64,000 nt of DNA from an uncultured Bradyrhizobium sp. (GTDB lineage: Bacteria > Pseudomonadota > Alphaproteobacteria > Rhizobiales > Xanthobacteraceae): assembly GCF_947648125.1 (NCBI RefSeq), contig NZ_CANSMR010000001.1, positions 186,001 to 250,000 on the forward strand, in the 5' to 3' direction. Below, in pieces: positions 46,685 through 56,335 of the stretch (position 1 is its first letter; each line of letters begins with the position of its first letter). Position numbers and translations under genes: made by a program. The notes beneath the pieces were generated by a model. The model was not told the DNA's origin. It did not search any database and saw nothing but the letters and a program-made list of their open reading frames with translations.

Positions 46685-47881
46685 ATGTCCATTGACATCT
46701 ATCACGACATCGCCACCGCCTACAGCGCGGCAGCAATGAAGGCACCGGGACTGAAGGCGCGCTTCGATGCAGCTGGGTTCGACCCCGCCAAGGTTTCATC
46801 GCTGGCAGATCTCTCCCGTCTGCCGGTGATGAAGAAAGAAGAGTTGTTGAAGCTGCAAAGAGCGAACCCGCCTTTCGGCGGATTCCTCGCCGCCGATCTG
46901 AAGGACATAGCGCGCATTTATGTGTCGCCCGGCCCGATCTTTGAACCGGCGCTGCCAAGCGGCGGTGGTCATGGGCTGGACCTGCTGTTCCGGGCAGCGG
47001 GCGTAGGCGCGGGCGATGTGATCCTGAACACCTGGATGTACCATCTAGTGCCCGCGGGGCTGCTCTTTGATGAGGCCGCGCAGGCCGCGGGTGCCACCGT
47101 GATCCCCGGCGGGGTCGGCAATCGGGAATTGCAGGCCCAGATCATCGCGGAGACCGGCGTCACCTCGATCTGCGCTTCGACCGCGTTTTTTCTGACGCTG
47201 GCCGACACCGTCATCAAGACCTACGGCCGCGATGCCTGGAAAGTGAAAACCGCATTCCTGGGCGGAGAGATGGGCGACTGGATGGCCAAGCGCCGCCGGA
47301 TCGAAGCCGATTATGGCGTCTCTACCTGGGCCGCCTACGCCACAGCTGACTTGGGGCTCGTCGCCTATGAGGACAGGGGCGAAGGCTATGTCGTGCATCC
47401 CGATCGGATCGTGCAGATCTGCGATCCTGTCAGCGGCGACCCCACGGCCCATGGCCAGCCGGGCGAGGTGGTGGTGACCGCGCGTCAAGCCGACTGGCCG
47501 ATGATTCGCTTCGGCACCGGCGACAGTGCCCTTGCGCTGGAAAGCAATGATGACGGCAGCGTGCGACGGATCTCTGCCCTTCAGGGGCGGGTCGGCGCCG
47601 CAGTGAAGGTGCGCGAGATCTTCGTTTATCCACGCGCTGTCGAGGAAGTGGTGATCGCCACGCCCGGGGCAAAGGCGGCGCAGGCGGTAGCCACCCGAGA
47701 GAACGACCGCGACATGATTCGGTTGTCACTTGTTCTGGAAGATGGTGCCGACAGCGAGAAGGCCCAGGTCGCGGCACTGGAGGCTTTCAGGTTGCATGCC
47801 CGGATTCGCGCGGACGGGGTCACGATCGTCGATGCCCTGCCGGAAAACGCCGAGTTGATCATCAATAAAAAGGACGCCTGA
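46685..47881 (+). CDS. PaaK-like adenylate-forming family protein without a recognisable P-loop
   Basis: A 398-residue protein from ATG 46685 resembling phenylacetate-CoA ligases. Segments include LSRLPVMKKEELLKLQ, WMYHLVPAGLLFDEAAQAAGATVIPGG, TAFLGGEMGDWM and VREIFVYPRAVEEV. Where PaaK has SSGTTGKP it reads YVSPGPIFEPALPSGG, so the phosphate-binding loop is missing. It may bind CoA esters or catalyse only part of the ligase cycle. It closes the box 5 operon. A truncated, decayed second copy lies at 55759-56256. Confidence 0.75.
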   Translation: MSIDIYHDIATAYSAAAMKAPGLKARFDAAGFDPAKVSSLADLSRLPVMKKEELLKLQRANPPFGGFLAADLKDIARIYVSPGPIFEPALPSGGGHGLDLLFRAAGVGAGDVILNTWMYHLVPAGLLFDEAAQAAGATVIPGGVGNRELQAQIIAETGVTSICASTAFFLTLADTVIKTYGRDAWKVKTAFLGGEMGDWMAKRRRIEADYGVSTWAAYATADLGLVAYEDRGEGYVVHPDRIVQICDPVSGDPTAHGQPGEVVVTARQADWPMIRFGTGDSALALESNDDGSVRRISALQGRVGAAVKVREIFVYPRAVEEVVIATPGAKAAQAVATRENDRDMIRLSLVLEDGADSEKAQVAALEAFRLHARIRADGVTIVDALPENAELIINKKDA

Positions 47882-47884
47882 ACT

Positions 47885-47940
47885 TTCCAGACACACTGTT
47901 CCTTGCCCGAACCCCAACGCATGTCTGGAATTCTACTGTG
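47885..47940. repeat. Inverted repeat after the PaaK-like gene
   Basis: Nine-base perfect arms TTCCAGACA / TGTCTGGAA are separated by 38 bp between two convergent operons. No T-run follows, so it is at best a weak terminator structure. The rest of 47941-48136 shows no gene. Confidence 0.35.
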
Positions 47941-48136
47941 ATGTTTCGCGGTTCGATCTTTCCTTCAAGTCCGTACGCGGCCCTGTGCAGCAACATGGCG
48001 CCCGTCGGTTCAGAACCGCTGAGCCCGGTCAGGTTGCGACCGATGAGGGGATCAGCGTAGCGAGCGGTGTCTAGGTCTAGGGCAATTCTTTGGCAACGGC
48101 AGCGACGACCGCAGATCTGCTGGGCCGTTCTGGCAA

Positions 48137-48577
48137 CTACGCCGGCATGTCGTCGGCGATCGTCCGCGAGTGGCCCCTGAACTCTGCCACGACTTTTCCG
48201 TCTTGCGCGTTTGTCACGGTACAATCATAGATTGCCGTACGGCTGGTGCGGCAGCGTTCGAGCGCGCACGCGATCAAGCGGTCACCCGGCCGCACAGGCC
48301 GCACGAAGGTGATGCTGCATTGCTGAGCCACCGATTGCCGACCATGGCTGTTGCACGCGATCGAGAGCGCCGTATCAGCAAAGGTAAAAAGCACGCCGCC
48401 ATGGCAGGTCCCGAAGACATTCAGGCCATTTTGCGAAACTGTCATCTCGAGTTCGGCTTCACCTGGCGCGGCGCGGCGCAGCGAGAAGCCGAAAGCCTTC
48501 GCTGGCGCGTCGCCGGAAAGCATGAAGGTCGCGCAGCAATGCGCTACCTTGATCGGATCTTCAGGTAACGGGTTCAT
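48137..48577 (-). CDS. PaaI-family thioesterase
   Basis: A 146-residue single-hotdog thioesterase. GTCHGGVLFTFADTALSIA gives the HGG-x-AD catalytic signature, and the N-terminus is [15 protein letters not shown]. It overlaps the end of the MeaB gene by 17 bp and is last in the tetR-mutase operon. PaaI-type enzymes clear dead-end acyl-CoAs. Here it may free CoA from unproductive mutase or ligase products. Confidence 0.8.
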   Translation of the reverse strand: MNPLPEDPIKVAHCCATFMLSGDAPAKAFGFSLRRAAPGEAELEMTVSQNGLNVFGTCHGGVLFTFADTALSIACNSHGRQSVAQQCSITFVRPVRPGDRLIACALERCRTSRTAIYDCTVTNAQDGKVVAEFRGHSRTIADDMPA

Positions 48578-49568
48578 TTTGCTTGCTAACGGTCGTTTGC
48601 TGAGACGATTCAGGGGCAGGTTCCTGGTCGTGCGCGGCTAGCGCGTGTGCTGCCGCCTCAACGGACAGCTCACCTGCCTCGACGCGCGCGAGGGTCACGA
48701 AGAAGGCCTCGTCGCTTCGCCCCATGATACGGCGCCGCATTTGGGCAGCGGCCGCTTCCGCCACCAGACGATGGACGCGGGCGCGGCGCCGGGCCTGACG
48801 TTCCCAGGGCGCCCGCGGCGCCAGGTTCAGAACGGCCTCGAGGAGATCGGCGACGCCCTTTGCGGAATTGGCTACGGTCTCGATCACCGGCACGTTCCTA
48901 TCGTTTTCGCGGCGGAGGGCCAGCATGCTCCGCAGTTGCCGGACGGTGCGGGCGGCTAGCGGCAGATCGGCCTTGTTGACGACGAGGATGCTCGCGATTT
49001 CCAAGATTCCAGCCTTGATCGCCTGGACATCATCGCCGAGGCCAGGGGCGTTCACGACGACCCTTACATCGGCAACCTCGACGATCTCGACCTCCGATTG
49101 CCCCGCGCCGACAGTCTCGATCACGATCACGTCCCGGCCGGCGACATCCAGCACATCGATGATAGGCTGGATGCTTTCGTTCAGGCCGCCGAGGTGGCCG
49201 CGCGATGCAATCGAACGGATGAAGACACCGGGATCTTCGGTGTGCCGTCCCATCCTGATCCTGTCGCCAAGCACGGCACCGCCGGAGAGGGGGCTGGATG
49301 GATCGACGGCAGCGACGGCGACGGTGCGTCCGCTCTTGCGCAGCTCGGCGACGAAGGCATCGATCAGCGTCGACTTCCCCGCACCGGGCGGCCCAGTGAA
49401 CCCCACCGTCAGGGCGGCCCCCGTTGACGGCAGCAGCGCGCGGTGCAGATTGGCGGCGGCAGACCCACCCGCTTCCATGACTGTGATAGCCCTTGCGACC
49501 GCTTTCGGATCGCCTGCGCGCAGCCGCTTGTGGAAAGTTTCCATGGCGCGCGTCATCCCGTCAGGCAA
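48561..49568 (-). CDS. meaB: MeaB/ArgK-type GTPase, chaperone of B12 acyl-CoA mutase
   Basis: A 335-residue P-loop GTPase with Walker [10 protein letters not shown] (59-67). Other family motifs are [49 protein letters not shown] and VVNKADLP. MeaB loads and protects adenosylcobalamin in acyl-CoA mutases. It overlaps the mutase large-subunit gene by 8 bp and sits in the same operon as both mutase subunits, which supports a dedicated chaperone. It may start at the internal ATG four codons in. Confidence 0.9.
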   Translation of the reverse strand: MPDGMTRAMETFHKRLRAGDPKAVARAITVMEAGGSAAANLHRALLPSTGAALTVGFTGPPGAGKSTLIDAFVAELRKSGRTVAVAAVDPSSPLSGGAVLGDRIRMGRHTEDPGVFIRSIASRGHLGGLNESIQPIIDVLDVAGRDVIVIETVGAGQSEVEIVEVADVRVVVNAPGLGDDVQAIKAGILEIASILVVNKADLPLAARTVRQLRSMLALRRENDRNVPVIETVANSAKGVADLLEAVLNLAPRAPWERQARRRARVHRLVAEAAAAQMRRRIMGRSDEAFFVTLARVEAGELSVEAAAHALAAHDQEPAPESSQQTTVSKQNEPVT

Positions 49569-51240
49569 CGATCAGAGGATGTCCGAACCCGAGCTCGCGT
49601 CGCAAGCAGCCAATCACTTCGCCGTGCGTGACGCCGACGTCAACGGCCTCCACCACCTTCTCGAAGGTGTTCTGGTCCGTGCTGTTGGCTGCGCGGGCCA
49701 GCGCATCCAGGGCGCGGGCGACCTGTCCCTGGCTGCGTTCGCGCTTGAACGCCTTGAAATGTTCGACGTGCCGATGCATGGCATCCGCATCGGGCCGGTC
49801 CGCCGGCGGAACGGTCGGATCTTCGTCGATCTGGTAGCAATTGATGCCGACGATCTTGCGCTCGCCGGAGTCGACCCGCTCCTGAAAAGCGAGCGCGGAG
49901 TCGCCAATCATGGTTTGAACCAGGCCGGCTTCGGCCGCCTTGTACATGCCGCCAGCCGCATCGATCTTGGCGATTACACGTTCGATCTCGGTCTCCATCT
50001 GGTCGGTCAATCGCTCGACATAGTATGAGCCGCCGAGGGGATCGATGACGTCGCAGAGCCGGGCTTCCTCGCGCAGGATATTCTGCGTCGCCACTGCGAC
50101 ACGCGCCGTCTCCTCGCTCGGACAGGCGATCGCCTCGTCATAGGCATCGGTGTGCAGAGATTGCAGGCCGCTCAGAATACCCGCCATTGCCTGGATCGAG
50201 ACGCGGGCGATGTTGTTGAGGGGTTGCTGCTGCGTCAGGTCGACGCCTGACGTCTGGCCATGGAACTTGAACCGCCAGCATGCCGGATCCTTAGCACCTA
50301 GGCGATCGCGCGCGATCCTGGCCCAGATGCGGCGGCCGGCGCGGAATTTCGCAATCTCCTCGAACAGCGAGATCGAGATGTCGAAGAAGAAGGTGAAGCG
50401 GCGCAACACATCGTCAACGTCCATGCCCCGTGCGATGCAATCCTCGGCATATTGGATCGCCGTGGAAAGCGTGAAACCCATCGTCTCGGCCGGGGTCGCA
50501 CCCGCCTGCTGCATGTGCTGGCCGACAACCGACACCGGATTCCAGTTCGGCACATGGCGCCGGCAAAATTCGATGTGATCGAGCAGGACCCGACGCGATC
50601 CCGGCAGCGACAGGCGGTAGAACTGGTGGTTGGCGATGAAATGCGAAATATAGTCGCTCTGGTTGGAGGTGCCCGTCACGGAGCGCCAGTCGATACCGCG
50701 TCGCCGCGCCACGCCAAGCGTAAAGGCAAGCAGCGTGAATGGTGACGGGTCGTTCATGGCGGTTGAGATTTCGCCGATTGGAACGCCGTCGAGCGCCCGG
50801 TCCATGTGGTCCGTGGTGTTGATCACGGTGCCGCAGGTGCCGAGCAGCACCGGATCGACCTCGTCGCAATCGATGCCGCGAAACCCGGAGCAGCATGGCA
50901 GGAGGCTGATCGCCGTGGCGCCGGCGTCGATGATGCGCCGGACGCGCTTGTTGTAGTCCTCGGGCGTGCCGAGGCCGATCAACTGCCGCTGGGTCCAGGT
51001 CCGACCGCGGTGCATCGACGGGTAGATCCCGCGCGTGAACGGGAACTGGCCGGGAAATCCGAGGTCATCGAGATAGCGCTCGCCGGACCAGTCGCGCGGC
51101 GAATAGAGCGGCTGTATCTCGATGCCCGACCGATTGCGAATCGGCTTTTCCTCACGCATCTGCCGCGAATATTGCGAGCGCCACTCACCCTGCGCCTGCT
51201 CGAAGCCGGGAAGCGGAAGTTGGATCGCGGTCTGGGTCAT
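49561..51240 (-). CDS. Divergent acyl-CoA mutase large subunit (B12-dependent), unknown substrate
   Basis: A 559-residue large subunit of the methylmalonyl-CoA mutase superfamily (TIM-barrel domain only; the B12 domain is a separate gene). Kept motifs are [44 protein letters not shown] and [10 protein letters not shown]. At the residue that sets substrate choice (Tyr in MCM, Phe in ICM, Ile in 2-hydroxyisobutyryl-CoA mutase) it has Leu87. The next loop is [11 protein letters not shown], not the VAFDLxT seen in MCM/ICM, and TIQND is replaced by TSNQSD. It is therefore outside the classes I know. It is cotranscribed with the small subunit and MeaB. Confidence 0.85.
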   Translation of the reverse strand: MTQTAIQLPLPGFEQAQGEWRSQYSRQMREEKPIRNRSGIEIQPLYSPRDWSGERYLDDLGFPGQFPFTRGIYPSMHRGRTWTQRQLIGLGTPEDYNKRVRRIIDAGATAISLLPCCSGFRGIDCDEVDPVLLGTCGTVINTTDHMDRALDGVPIGEISTAMNDPSPFTLLAFTLGVARRRGIDWRSVTGTSNQSDYISHFIANHQFYRLSLPGSRRVLLDHIEFCRRHVPNWNPVSVVGQHMQQAGATPAETMGFTLSTAIQYAEDCIARGMDVDDVLRRFTFFFDISISLFEEIAKFRAGRRIWARIARDRLGAKDPACWRFKFHGQTSGVDLTQQQPLNNIARVSIQAMAGILSGLQSLHTDAYDEAIACPSEETARVAVATQNILREEARLCDVIDPLGGSYYVERLTDQMETEIERVIAKIDAAGGMYKAAEAGLVQTMIGDSALAFQERVDSGERKIVGINCYQIDEDPTVPPADRPDADAMHRHVEHFKAFKRERSQGQVARALDALARAANSTDQNTFEKVVEAVDVGVTHGEVIGCLRRELGFGHPLIVA

Positions 51241-51683
51241 GAATTCACCTCCGAGAATTCATCGATTCGGTCCGAACGCGACTGCCGGCCGAGCGCGGCG
51301 ACGAAGTCGACGATTTCGTCACGCGCAGCGCCAGGACCGAAGATCCGGCTGACACCGGCCGCGAGCAGCGCGCCTTTTTCCTCGTCGGGCACGATTCCAC
51401 CGACGACGACGCGCACATGGTCGAGGCCCGCTTCGCGGAGCGCAGTCATCATTTTCGGCACGATCAGGTGATCGGTCGCAAGCGAGCTGACGCCGATGAT
51501 GTCGACGTCTTCTTCCGTCGCGAGCTTGACGACGCCCGAGATAGTCTGCCACGGCGGCGTGTAAATCACCTCCATGCCGGCATCGCGAAGATAGGCCGCG
51601 ACGATGCGGCTGCCGCGGTCGTGCCCGTCGAGGCCGATCTTGGTCACGAGGACACGAAGTGGCCGTACGTCGACGTTCGTCAT
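51237..51683 (-). CDS. Acyl-CoA mutase small subunit (cobalamin-binding)
   Basis: A 148-residue B12-binding protein. The base-off/His-on motif is [12 protein letters not shown] (DxHxxG: Asp19, His21, Gly24), with SSLATDH and [11 protein letters not shown] downstream, as in MCM/ICM/HCM small subunits. It overlaps the large-subunit start and the tetR stop by 4 bp each. It holds the lower axial His ligand of adenosylcobalamin for the large subunit at 49561. Confidence 0.9.
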   Translation of the reverse strand: MTNVDVRPLRVLVTKIGLDGHDRGSRIVAAYLRDAGMEVIYTPPWQTISGVVKLATEEDVDIIGVSSLATDHLIVPKMMTALREAGLDHVRVVVGGIVPDEEKGALLAAGVSRIFGPGAARDEIVDFVAALGRQSRSDRIDEFSEVNS

Positions 51684-52291
51684 CGCCTGGATCTCCGTCG
51701 GGCGGCGGTGCCGCGCCGGGATGGACTGACGCCGAAGATGGCGACGAATTCGTCGACGATGGCGTCAAGTCCGCCTTTCGACGGACGGTACCAGACCGGC
51801 GTCGAGTTGAGCGCGCCGAGCAACAACATCCGAAGCAGCGTCGAGGAACGGCCCTCAGGCAAGTCCAGGGCCGTGATGAGGGCACGAAACCGCATCTCGT
51901 AGCGGTCGCGGTGACCGCGGAGTTCGGCCGCGGCCTCCGGCACGTCGTCGGGCAGGACGCGGACGATCACGCGCGCGAACGCGCTGGCATCGAGAATGGA
52001 TTCCAGATGCGCCTTGATGGCCCGTCGAAACCGCAACGACGGATCCGTCGCGTAACTGATCGAGGCTTCCAGGTGACCAATGATGCGGTCGACGCCCTCG
52101 GCATAAACGGCGACGAGCAGGGCTTGCTTGGTCGGAACATGGAAATAGACCGCGCCGGGCGTGACGCCGGCGGCCTCGGCCACGTCGCGCATGGTCGTCG
52201 CATGATAGCCGCGGTCGGCGAAATGCATGGCCGCCGCGTCCAGAAGGGCAGGCCAGCGGTTCGCCTGTTGCTTTGCGGCAGTGGCAGCCAC
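51680..52291 (-). CDS. TetR-family regulator of the mutase/CoA-ligase module
   Basis: A 203-residue TetR protein from GTG 52289-52291 with GAGGT upstream; the frame extends past the operator and is not used. The HTH segment reads LLDAAAMHFADRGYHATTMRDVAEAAGVTPGAVYFHVPTKQAL. It lies first in the operon with the mutase genes, and a perfect 16-bp palindrome covers its own promoter. The same palindrome, slightly varied, lies in the divergent CoA-ligase promoter. It probably represses both, released by a CoA ester of the substrate. Confidence 0.85.
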   Translation of the reverse strand: MAATAAKQQANRWPALLDAAAMHFADRGYHATTMRDVAEAAGVTPGAVYFHVPTKQALLVAVYAEGVDRIIGHLEASISYATDPSLRFRRAIKAHLESILDASAFARVIVRVLPDDVPEAAAELRGHRDRYEMRFRALITALDLPEGRSSTLLRMLLLGALNSTPVWYRPSKGGLDAIVDEFVAIFGVSPSRRGTAARRRSRR

Positions 52292-52311
52292 GTTAATACC
52301 TCTATCGCTAA

Positions 52312-52349
52312 CTAAACGGCCGTTTAGCGCTTTGTCGGCGACTTGGCAA
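52312..52349 (-). promoter_or_regulatory. Promoter of the tetR-mutase operon with operator
   Basis: Reading leftward: -35 TTGCCA (52349-52344), a 17-bp spacer and -10 TAAACG (52326-52321). The palindrome CTAAACGGCCGTTTAG (52312-52327, perfect 16 bp) covers the -10. Confidence 0.7.
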
Positions 52350-52504
52350 GTTTTTCGCGCTCGATGGCAAAGGGTAGGGCGCTGCACGTCCGAGGTTACG
52401 TCAGAAAGCTACTGATTTATTGGTACTTTATTGCCGTCCGCCGGCTTCGTCTCTGGCGTCTGGCGGGTTGGGGGTGCCCTGCGCAAGCCCGTGAGCCGAT
52501 CTTC

Positions 52505-52542
52505 TTGACGTCAAGACATCAAAGAGCTAAACAATCGTTTAA
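52505..52542 (+). promoter_or_regulatory. Promoter of the CoA-ligase gene with operator
   Basis: TTGACG (52505-52510), a 17-bp spacer and TAAACA (52528-52533). The operator CTAAACAATCGTTTAA (52527-52542) matches the divergent site in 11 of 12 arm bases. The two operators are about 200 bp apart. Confidence 0.7.
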
Positions 52543-52587
52543 TTAGCATCGGCTCAACAGCGATGCGGCGGGAGGGGATGGTGACGC

Positions 52588-53946
52588 ATGGCAGGACAGC
52601 GGGAGTTTTGGAATTCTGGCAAGGAAACTCGTACGCGCGAAGAGCGTGAGGCGGAGGTTCTGAGCTTGATGCAGCGGCAGTTGTGCTATGCGTATGAGAA
52701 GCTGCCGTTCTATCGCAGGCACTACGACCGGGCGGGCTTTCATCCCGACAGGGTCACCTCGATCGCGAGCTTTACCGAGCACGTGCCGATTATCACCAAG
52801 CAGATGCTTCGCGATGATCAGGCGGAGCATCCGCCGTTCGGTAGCTATCTTGGGTCGCTGGACGTCGATATCTGCCGCATCCACGGCTCATCCGGAACGA
52901 GCGGCAAACCGACACTCTATGCGATCTCGCGCGGCGATTGGGACTATATCGCCGATGTCATGGCGCAGGCGTTTTTCACCTGCGGCGTTCGGCCGGGCGA
53001 CGTCGTGCAGCTTGCCACGGTTTTCAGCCTGTTCATGGGAGGGTGGGGGTCGCTGCTGGGTATCGAACGCCTGGGCGCGACGGCCTTCCCGGTCGGCGCG
53101 GGCGAGACCGAACGGCAGATCGAGTTGATGTGGCGGGTCAAATCGACCGTGCTAGTGACAACGCCAAGCTATGCATTGCACATGCTCGAGGTTGCGCGCT
53201 CGATGGGACTCGATCCGTCCAAATCGCCGCTGCGTCTTGGAATATTCATTGGCGAGCCGGGCTCGTCGATTCCGGGAACACGTCAGGCGCTAGAAGCGGG
53301 ATGGGGCATCGTCGTGCGCGACATGGCGACAACGTCCGAAATGACCCCGTGGGGCACCAATGCCGAATGCGAGATGGGCCATGGCGTGCATGTCATGCAG
53401 GATGAGGTCTGGACCGAAGTCGTCGCGAAGGATGATGCCAACCGCGCGCTTCCCGACGGGGAGAGCGGAGCGCTGGTGTATACACATCTGCGAAGACAGT
53501 CGCAGCCGATGATCCGCTTTTATTCCGGCGACGAATCTCACATGACCTACGAGCCTTGCGGTTGCGGACGGACCTACCCGCGGCTTCCGATGGGCGTCTA
53601 TGGCCGCTTGGACGACATGCTGCTGATCCGCGGCGCCAATGTCTATCCGAGCCAGGTTCAGCGCTCCCTCCTGTCGGTGCCGGGGACGGGCATCGAATTC
53701 AAGATCGTGCTTGAACGGAACGGCGCGCTGGACACGGCGACGGTGCGGGTCGAGCGGGATCCGGCGGTGTGCGCCGAGAATTTGGCGGAGTTCGACAGCG
53801 AATTGATCATGCTCATCAAGCGCAGGCTGAAGAACGACACCAACATCAATTTCGAGGTCGACGTGCTTGCGCCAAATTCGCTGGAACGCGCGATATCCAA
53901 GGCGAAGCGGGTCGACGATCGGCGTCCCCGATTCAGGCCAGGTTGA
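52588..53946 (+). CDS. PaaK-family (phenylacetate-CoA ligase-like) acyl-CoA ligase
   Basis: A 452-residue adenylate-forming ligase from ATG 52588 with GGGAGG upstream. The P-loop is HGSSGTSGKPTLYA (about 99-112). Other motifs are DMATTSEMTPWG for adenylate binding, YGRLDDMLLIRGANVYPSQV for the hinge and SLERAISKAKRV for the C-terminal domain. PaaK enzymes make aryl- or alkyl-acyl-CoA from the acid, ATP and CoA. Divergence from, and co-regulation with, the mutase operon suggest it forms the mutase substrate. Confidence 0.85.
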   Translation: MAGQREFWNSGKETRTREEREAEVLSLMQRQLCYAYEKLPFYRRHYDRAGFHPDRVTSIASFTEHVPIITKQMLRDDQAEHPPFGSYLGSLDVDICRIHGSSGTSGKPTLYAISRGDWDYIADVMAQAFFTCGVRPGDVVQLATVFSLFMGGWGSLLGIERLGATAFPVGAGETERQIELMWRVKSTVLVTTPSYALHMLEVARSMGLDPSKSPLRLGIFIGEPGSSIPGTRQALEAGWGIVVRDMATTSEMTPWGTNAECEMGHGVHVMQDEVWTEVVAKDDANRALPDGESGALVYTHLRRQSQPMIRFYSGDESHMTYEPCGCGRTYPRLPMGVYGRLDDMLLIRGANVYPSQVQRSLLSVPGTGIEFKIVLERNGALDTATVRVERDPAVCAENLAEFDSELIMLIKRRLKNDTNINFEVDVLAPNSLERAISKAKRVDDRRPRFRPG

Positions 53947-54236
53947 GCTGTGAGGCGGCGCGTCCATCGTGCTCTGGCAAGCTGATTGTGGATGCAAAGA
54001 TGTTTTCCGGTTTTTCGGAGGTGTGGGCCCTTTTGGGCAGATCGAGCTGTAATGCGCGGATTGTCAAAGCGAAGCTGACTGAACTCTGATTTCTTCTTTG
54101 CTTCAGCTCCGAGCTAGAGGAATATTCAAGGCTCTTCTATGTTCGAGCCGAATGTAGACTGAGCCGAAGCAGTCGGCACACCGCCAAGTAAGCTTATGCC
54201 CGACAATTTCGCATTCCGCGGCGAGTTCTGGACCTA
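53947..54236. other. Spacer between CoA ligase and IS630 element
   Basis: No gene, operator or clear terminator is visible in this stretch. Confidence 0.3.
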
Positions 54237-54240
54237 CTAG

Positions 54241-55357
54241 TACCCGGAATCAGACCTGAGTGATACGGCGGCCTTTGAACCGGCGTTGACGGACCTTTTT
54301 CTTGGTCCAGACGAGGGGCTCGGCTTTGTCGTTGTACGCGTTGACGTAGGCATCGATGTGGTCCTGAAGCTGCTTGAGGCTTGTGAAGGAGGTGCCGCTG
54401 AGCGACTGCCCCTGCAAGATTGAGAACCATACCTCGACCTGGTTGAGCCAGGATGCACTTGTCGGCGTGAAATGGAATTGCACGTTGGGATGGGCCTTGA
54501 GCCAATCCTCGTTCTTCTTGTGGGTGTTGAGGTTGTCGAGGATAACGTGAAGCTTTCGGTCTGGAAAGGCTGCGGTGAGGCTGTTCATGAAATCGAGAAA
54601 CTCGACACGGCGACGTCGTTTTGAATGCATAGCGATGATCTTTCCGGTGGCGACTTCGAGCGCCGCAAACAATGTTGTGGTGCCATGCCGCTTGTAATCG
54701 TGGCTCTGGCCGGTCAAGGCGCGGCCATTAGGCAACTTCAGATAGCCCTGCGCTCGCTCCAAAGCCTGGATCGAGGGCTTCTCGTCCACGCATAGCACAA
54801 TAGCCTTCGCCGGCGGGGCGACGTAGAGGCCGACAACATCCGCGGCTTTGGCCGTAAAGTTCGGGTCGTTGCTCTCGCACCAAGACTTGCGAGCCGCGAG
54901 GTCGATCTTGTGGCTGCGCAGGAACCGCCAGACATATTGAACGTCAACATCGCCTAGCGCCTCGGCCAGCAGAGGGCCGGTCCAGCGCGCAAACCCTTGC
55001 GGGGGGCGGCCTATCCAGCAGCTTCAGAATCCGCTTGTCGGTCGTCTTCGTATAGATCGGCTGCTTGCCGGGCCGCGGCTTGTCTTGCAGCCCTTCAAGG
55101 CCTTGGTGGGCATAGCGATGCCGCCAAAGGCTGACAATCCGCGGCTGGACCCCAACTTCCTTGGCGATCGACCGGGTGCTGCGCCCATCCGCCGCCAATA
55201 AGACTATCCGCGCTCGCTTCAAATCGCGCTGCAATGTCATCGGTGCGCGACAACACGCCTCAAGCACCTTGCGATCTTTCCTCGAAAGGTGGACTTCTCT
55301 TGCCTCGGGTATCATCCCCGCCTTGAATCACGACTCACGTTCCAAGAAAAGTGGGTA
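54241..55357. mobile_element. IS630-family insertion sequence
   Basis: A region of about 1.1 kb with outer ends TACCC / GGGTA, flanked on both sides by CTAG, which includes the TA target typical of IS630. It encloses a minus-strand transposase with one frameshift. Confidence 0.65.
54250..55315 (-). pseudogene. IS630-family transposase with one frameshift
   Basis: The N-terminal frame (55315 leftward) has helix-turn-helix segments RSTRSIAKEVGVQPRIVSLW and RYAHQGLEGLQDKPRPG. In a C6 run near 55003-55008 the homology moves to the frame reading QGFARWTGPLLAEALG. The DDE domain follows: VDEKPSIQALE, VILDNLNTHKK and SWLNQVEVWFS, with all three acids intact. Joined, it is about 343 residues. The single homopolymer indel could be natural slippage or a sequence error. 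Confidence 0.8.
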
Positions 55358-55497
55358 CTAGAACGGGGTCGGATTGAATCTCGAGGGATTGAACGAAGCC
55401 GCTGGCGCGGCATTTGAGGAGAGGTGGTAACGGCCGCCTCCTGTCAGAGAGGATTGAAGGTTTTCAGAGCCCAACCCTTCAGACAGGAGGTTTTCCG

Positions 55498-55724
55498 ATG
55501 GTCCAGCTGAGCCCTCTCCGCCGACGCAAGATCGACAATATGACTGTCCGCAATCTGTCGCCTGCGACGCAACGATCATATCTCAACGCGGTATCGAAGC
55601 TTAGCCGAATTTTGGCCGATCGCTCGATCATCTGGGCTTGGAGGATGTTCATGCGTTCCAGGTTCATCTGGTGGCGACGGGCATATCATGGCCTGCACTC
55701 AATCAGATCGTCATAGACTGCTCA
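55498..55724 (+). pseudogene. Tyrosine-recombinase/IS91-associated integrase, N-terminal fragment
   Basis: It reads MVQLSPLRRRKIDNMTVRNL and PATQRSYLNAVSKLSR, the SAM-like N-terminal domain of integrases that accompany IS91-type elements. A frameshift follows near 55615, and then matching residues continue to about 55724 (VHLVATGISWPALNQIV). The catalytic domain is absent. Confidence 0.6.
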
Positions 55725-55758
55725 ATCTGAAGCGGGCAGGGAGGAAGGTAGGGGAGCA

Positions 55759-56256
55759 ATGTTCATTGACATCTATTGAGACATCGCGATGTCCTACAGC
55801 AAGGCAGCAGCGAAGGCGCCGGGCCTCAAGGCGCGCTTTGACACGGCCCGGGTTCGACCCTGCCAAGGTTGCATCGCTGGCGGATATTTCTCGTCTGCCA
55901 GTGATGAAAACAGAAGAGTTGTTGGAGCGCCAAAAAAGCGAATCCACCTTTCGGTGGATTCCTTGTTGCCGATTTGAAAGACGTAGCGCGCATCTATGTG
56001 TCGCCCGGTCCGATCTTTGAACCGGCGCTGCCGGGAGGCGGGGTCACGATCTGGATCGACTTTTCCAGGCCGCGGGCATAGGAGCAGGCAACGTGATTCT
56101 GAGCACTTGGATGCACCATTTGGTGCCCGCGGGACTGCTTTTTGATGAAGCCGCGCGGGCTGCGGGCGCGACCGTTATACCCCGCGGGGTTGGGAATCGG
56201 GAATTGCAGGCTCAGATCATCGCAGGAACCCACGTTACTTCGATCTGCGCTTCGAA
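55759..56256 (+). pseudogene. Truncated, decayed copy of the PaaK-like gene at 46685
   Basis: From ATG 55759 it reads MFIDIY then a TGA, and continues DIAMSYSKAAAKAPGLKARFDTA, closely matching the first residues of the 46685 product. Further frames match LPVMKTEELLE, SPGPIFEPALPG and TWMHHLVPAGLLFDEAARAAGATVIP. Homology stops at about the position of residue 170 (VTSICAS). A stop codon and at least three frame changes show it is not functional. Confidence 0.75.
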
Positions 56257-56335
56257 TGCTCGTGTCAAGCTCAAGCATCTCTACCCTTCAGTCTGAATGA
56301 ATCGGGCGACTAGACTGCAAATGCGCAGTGAGTAC

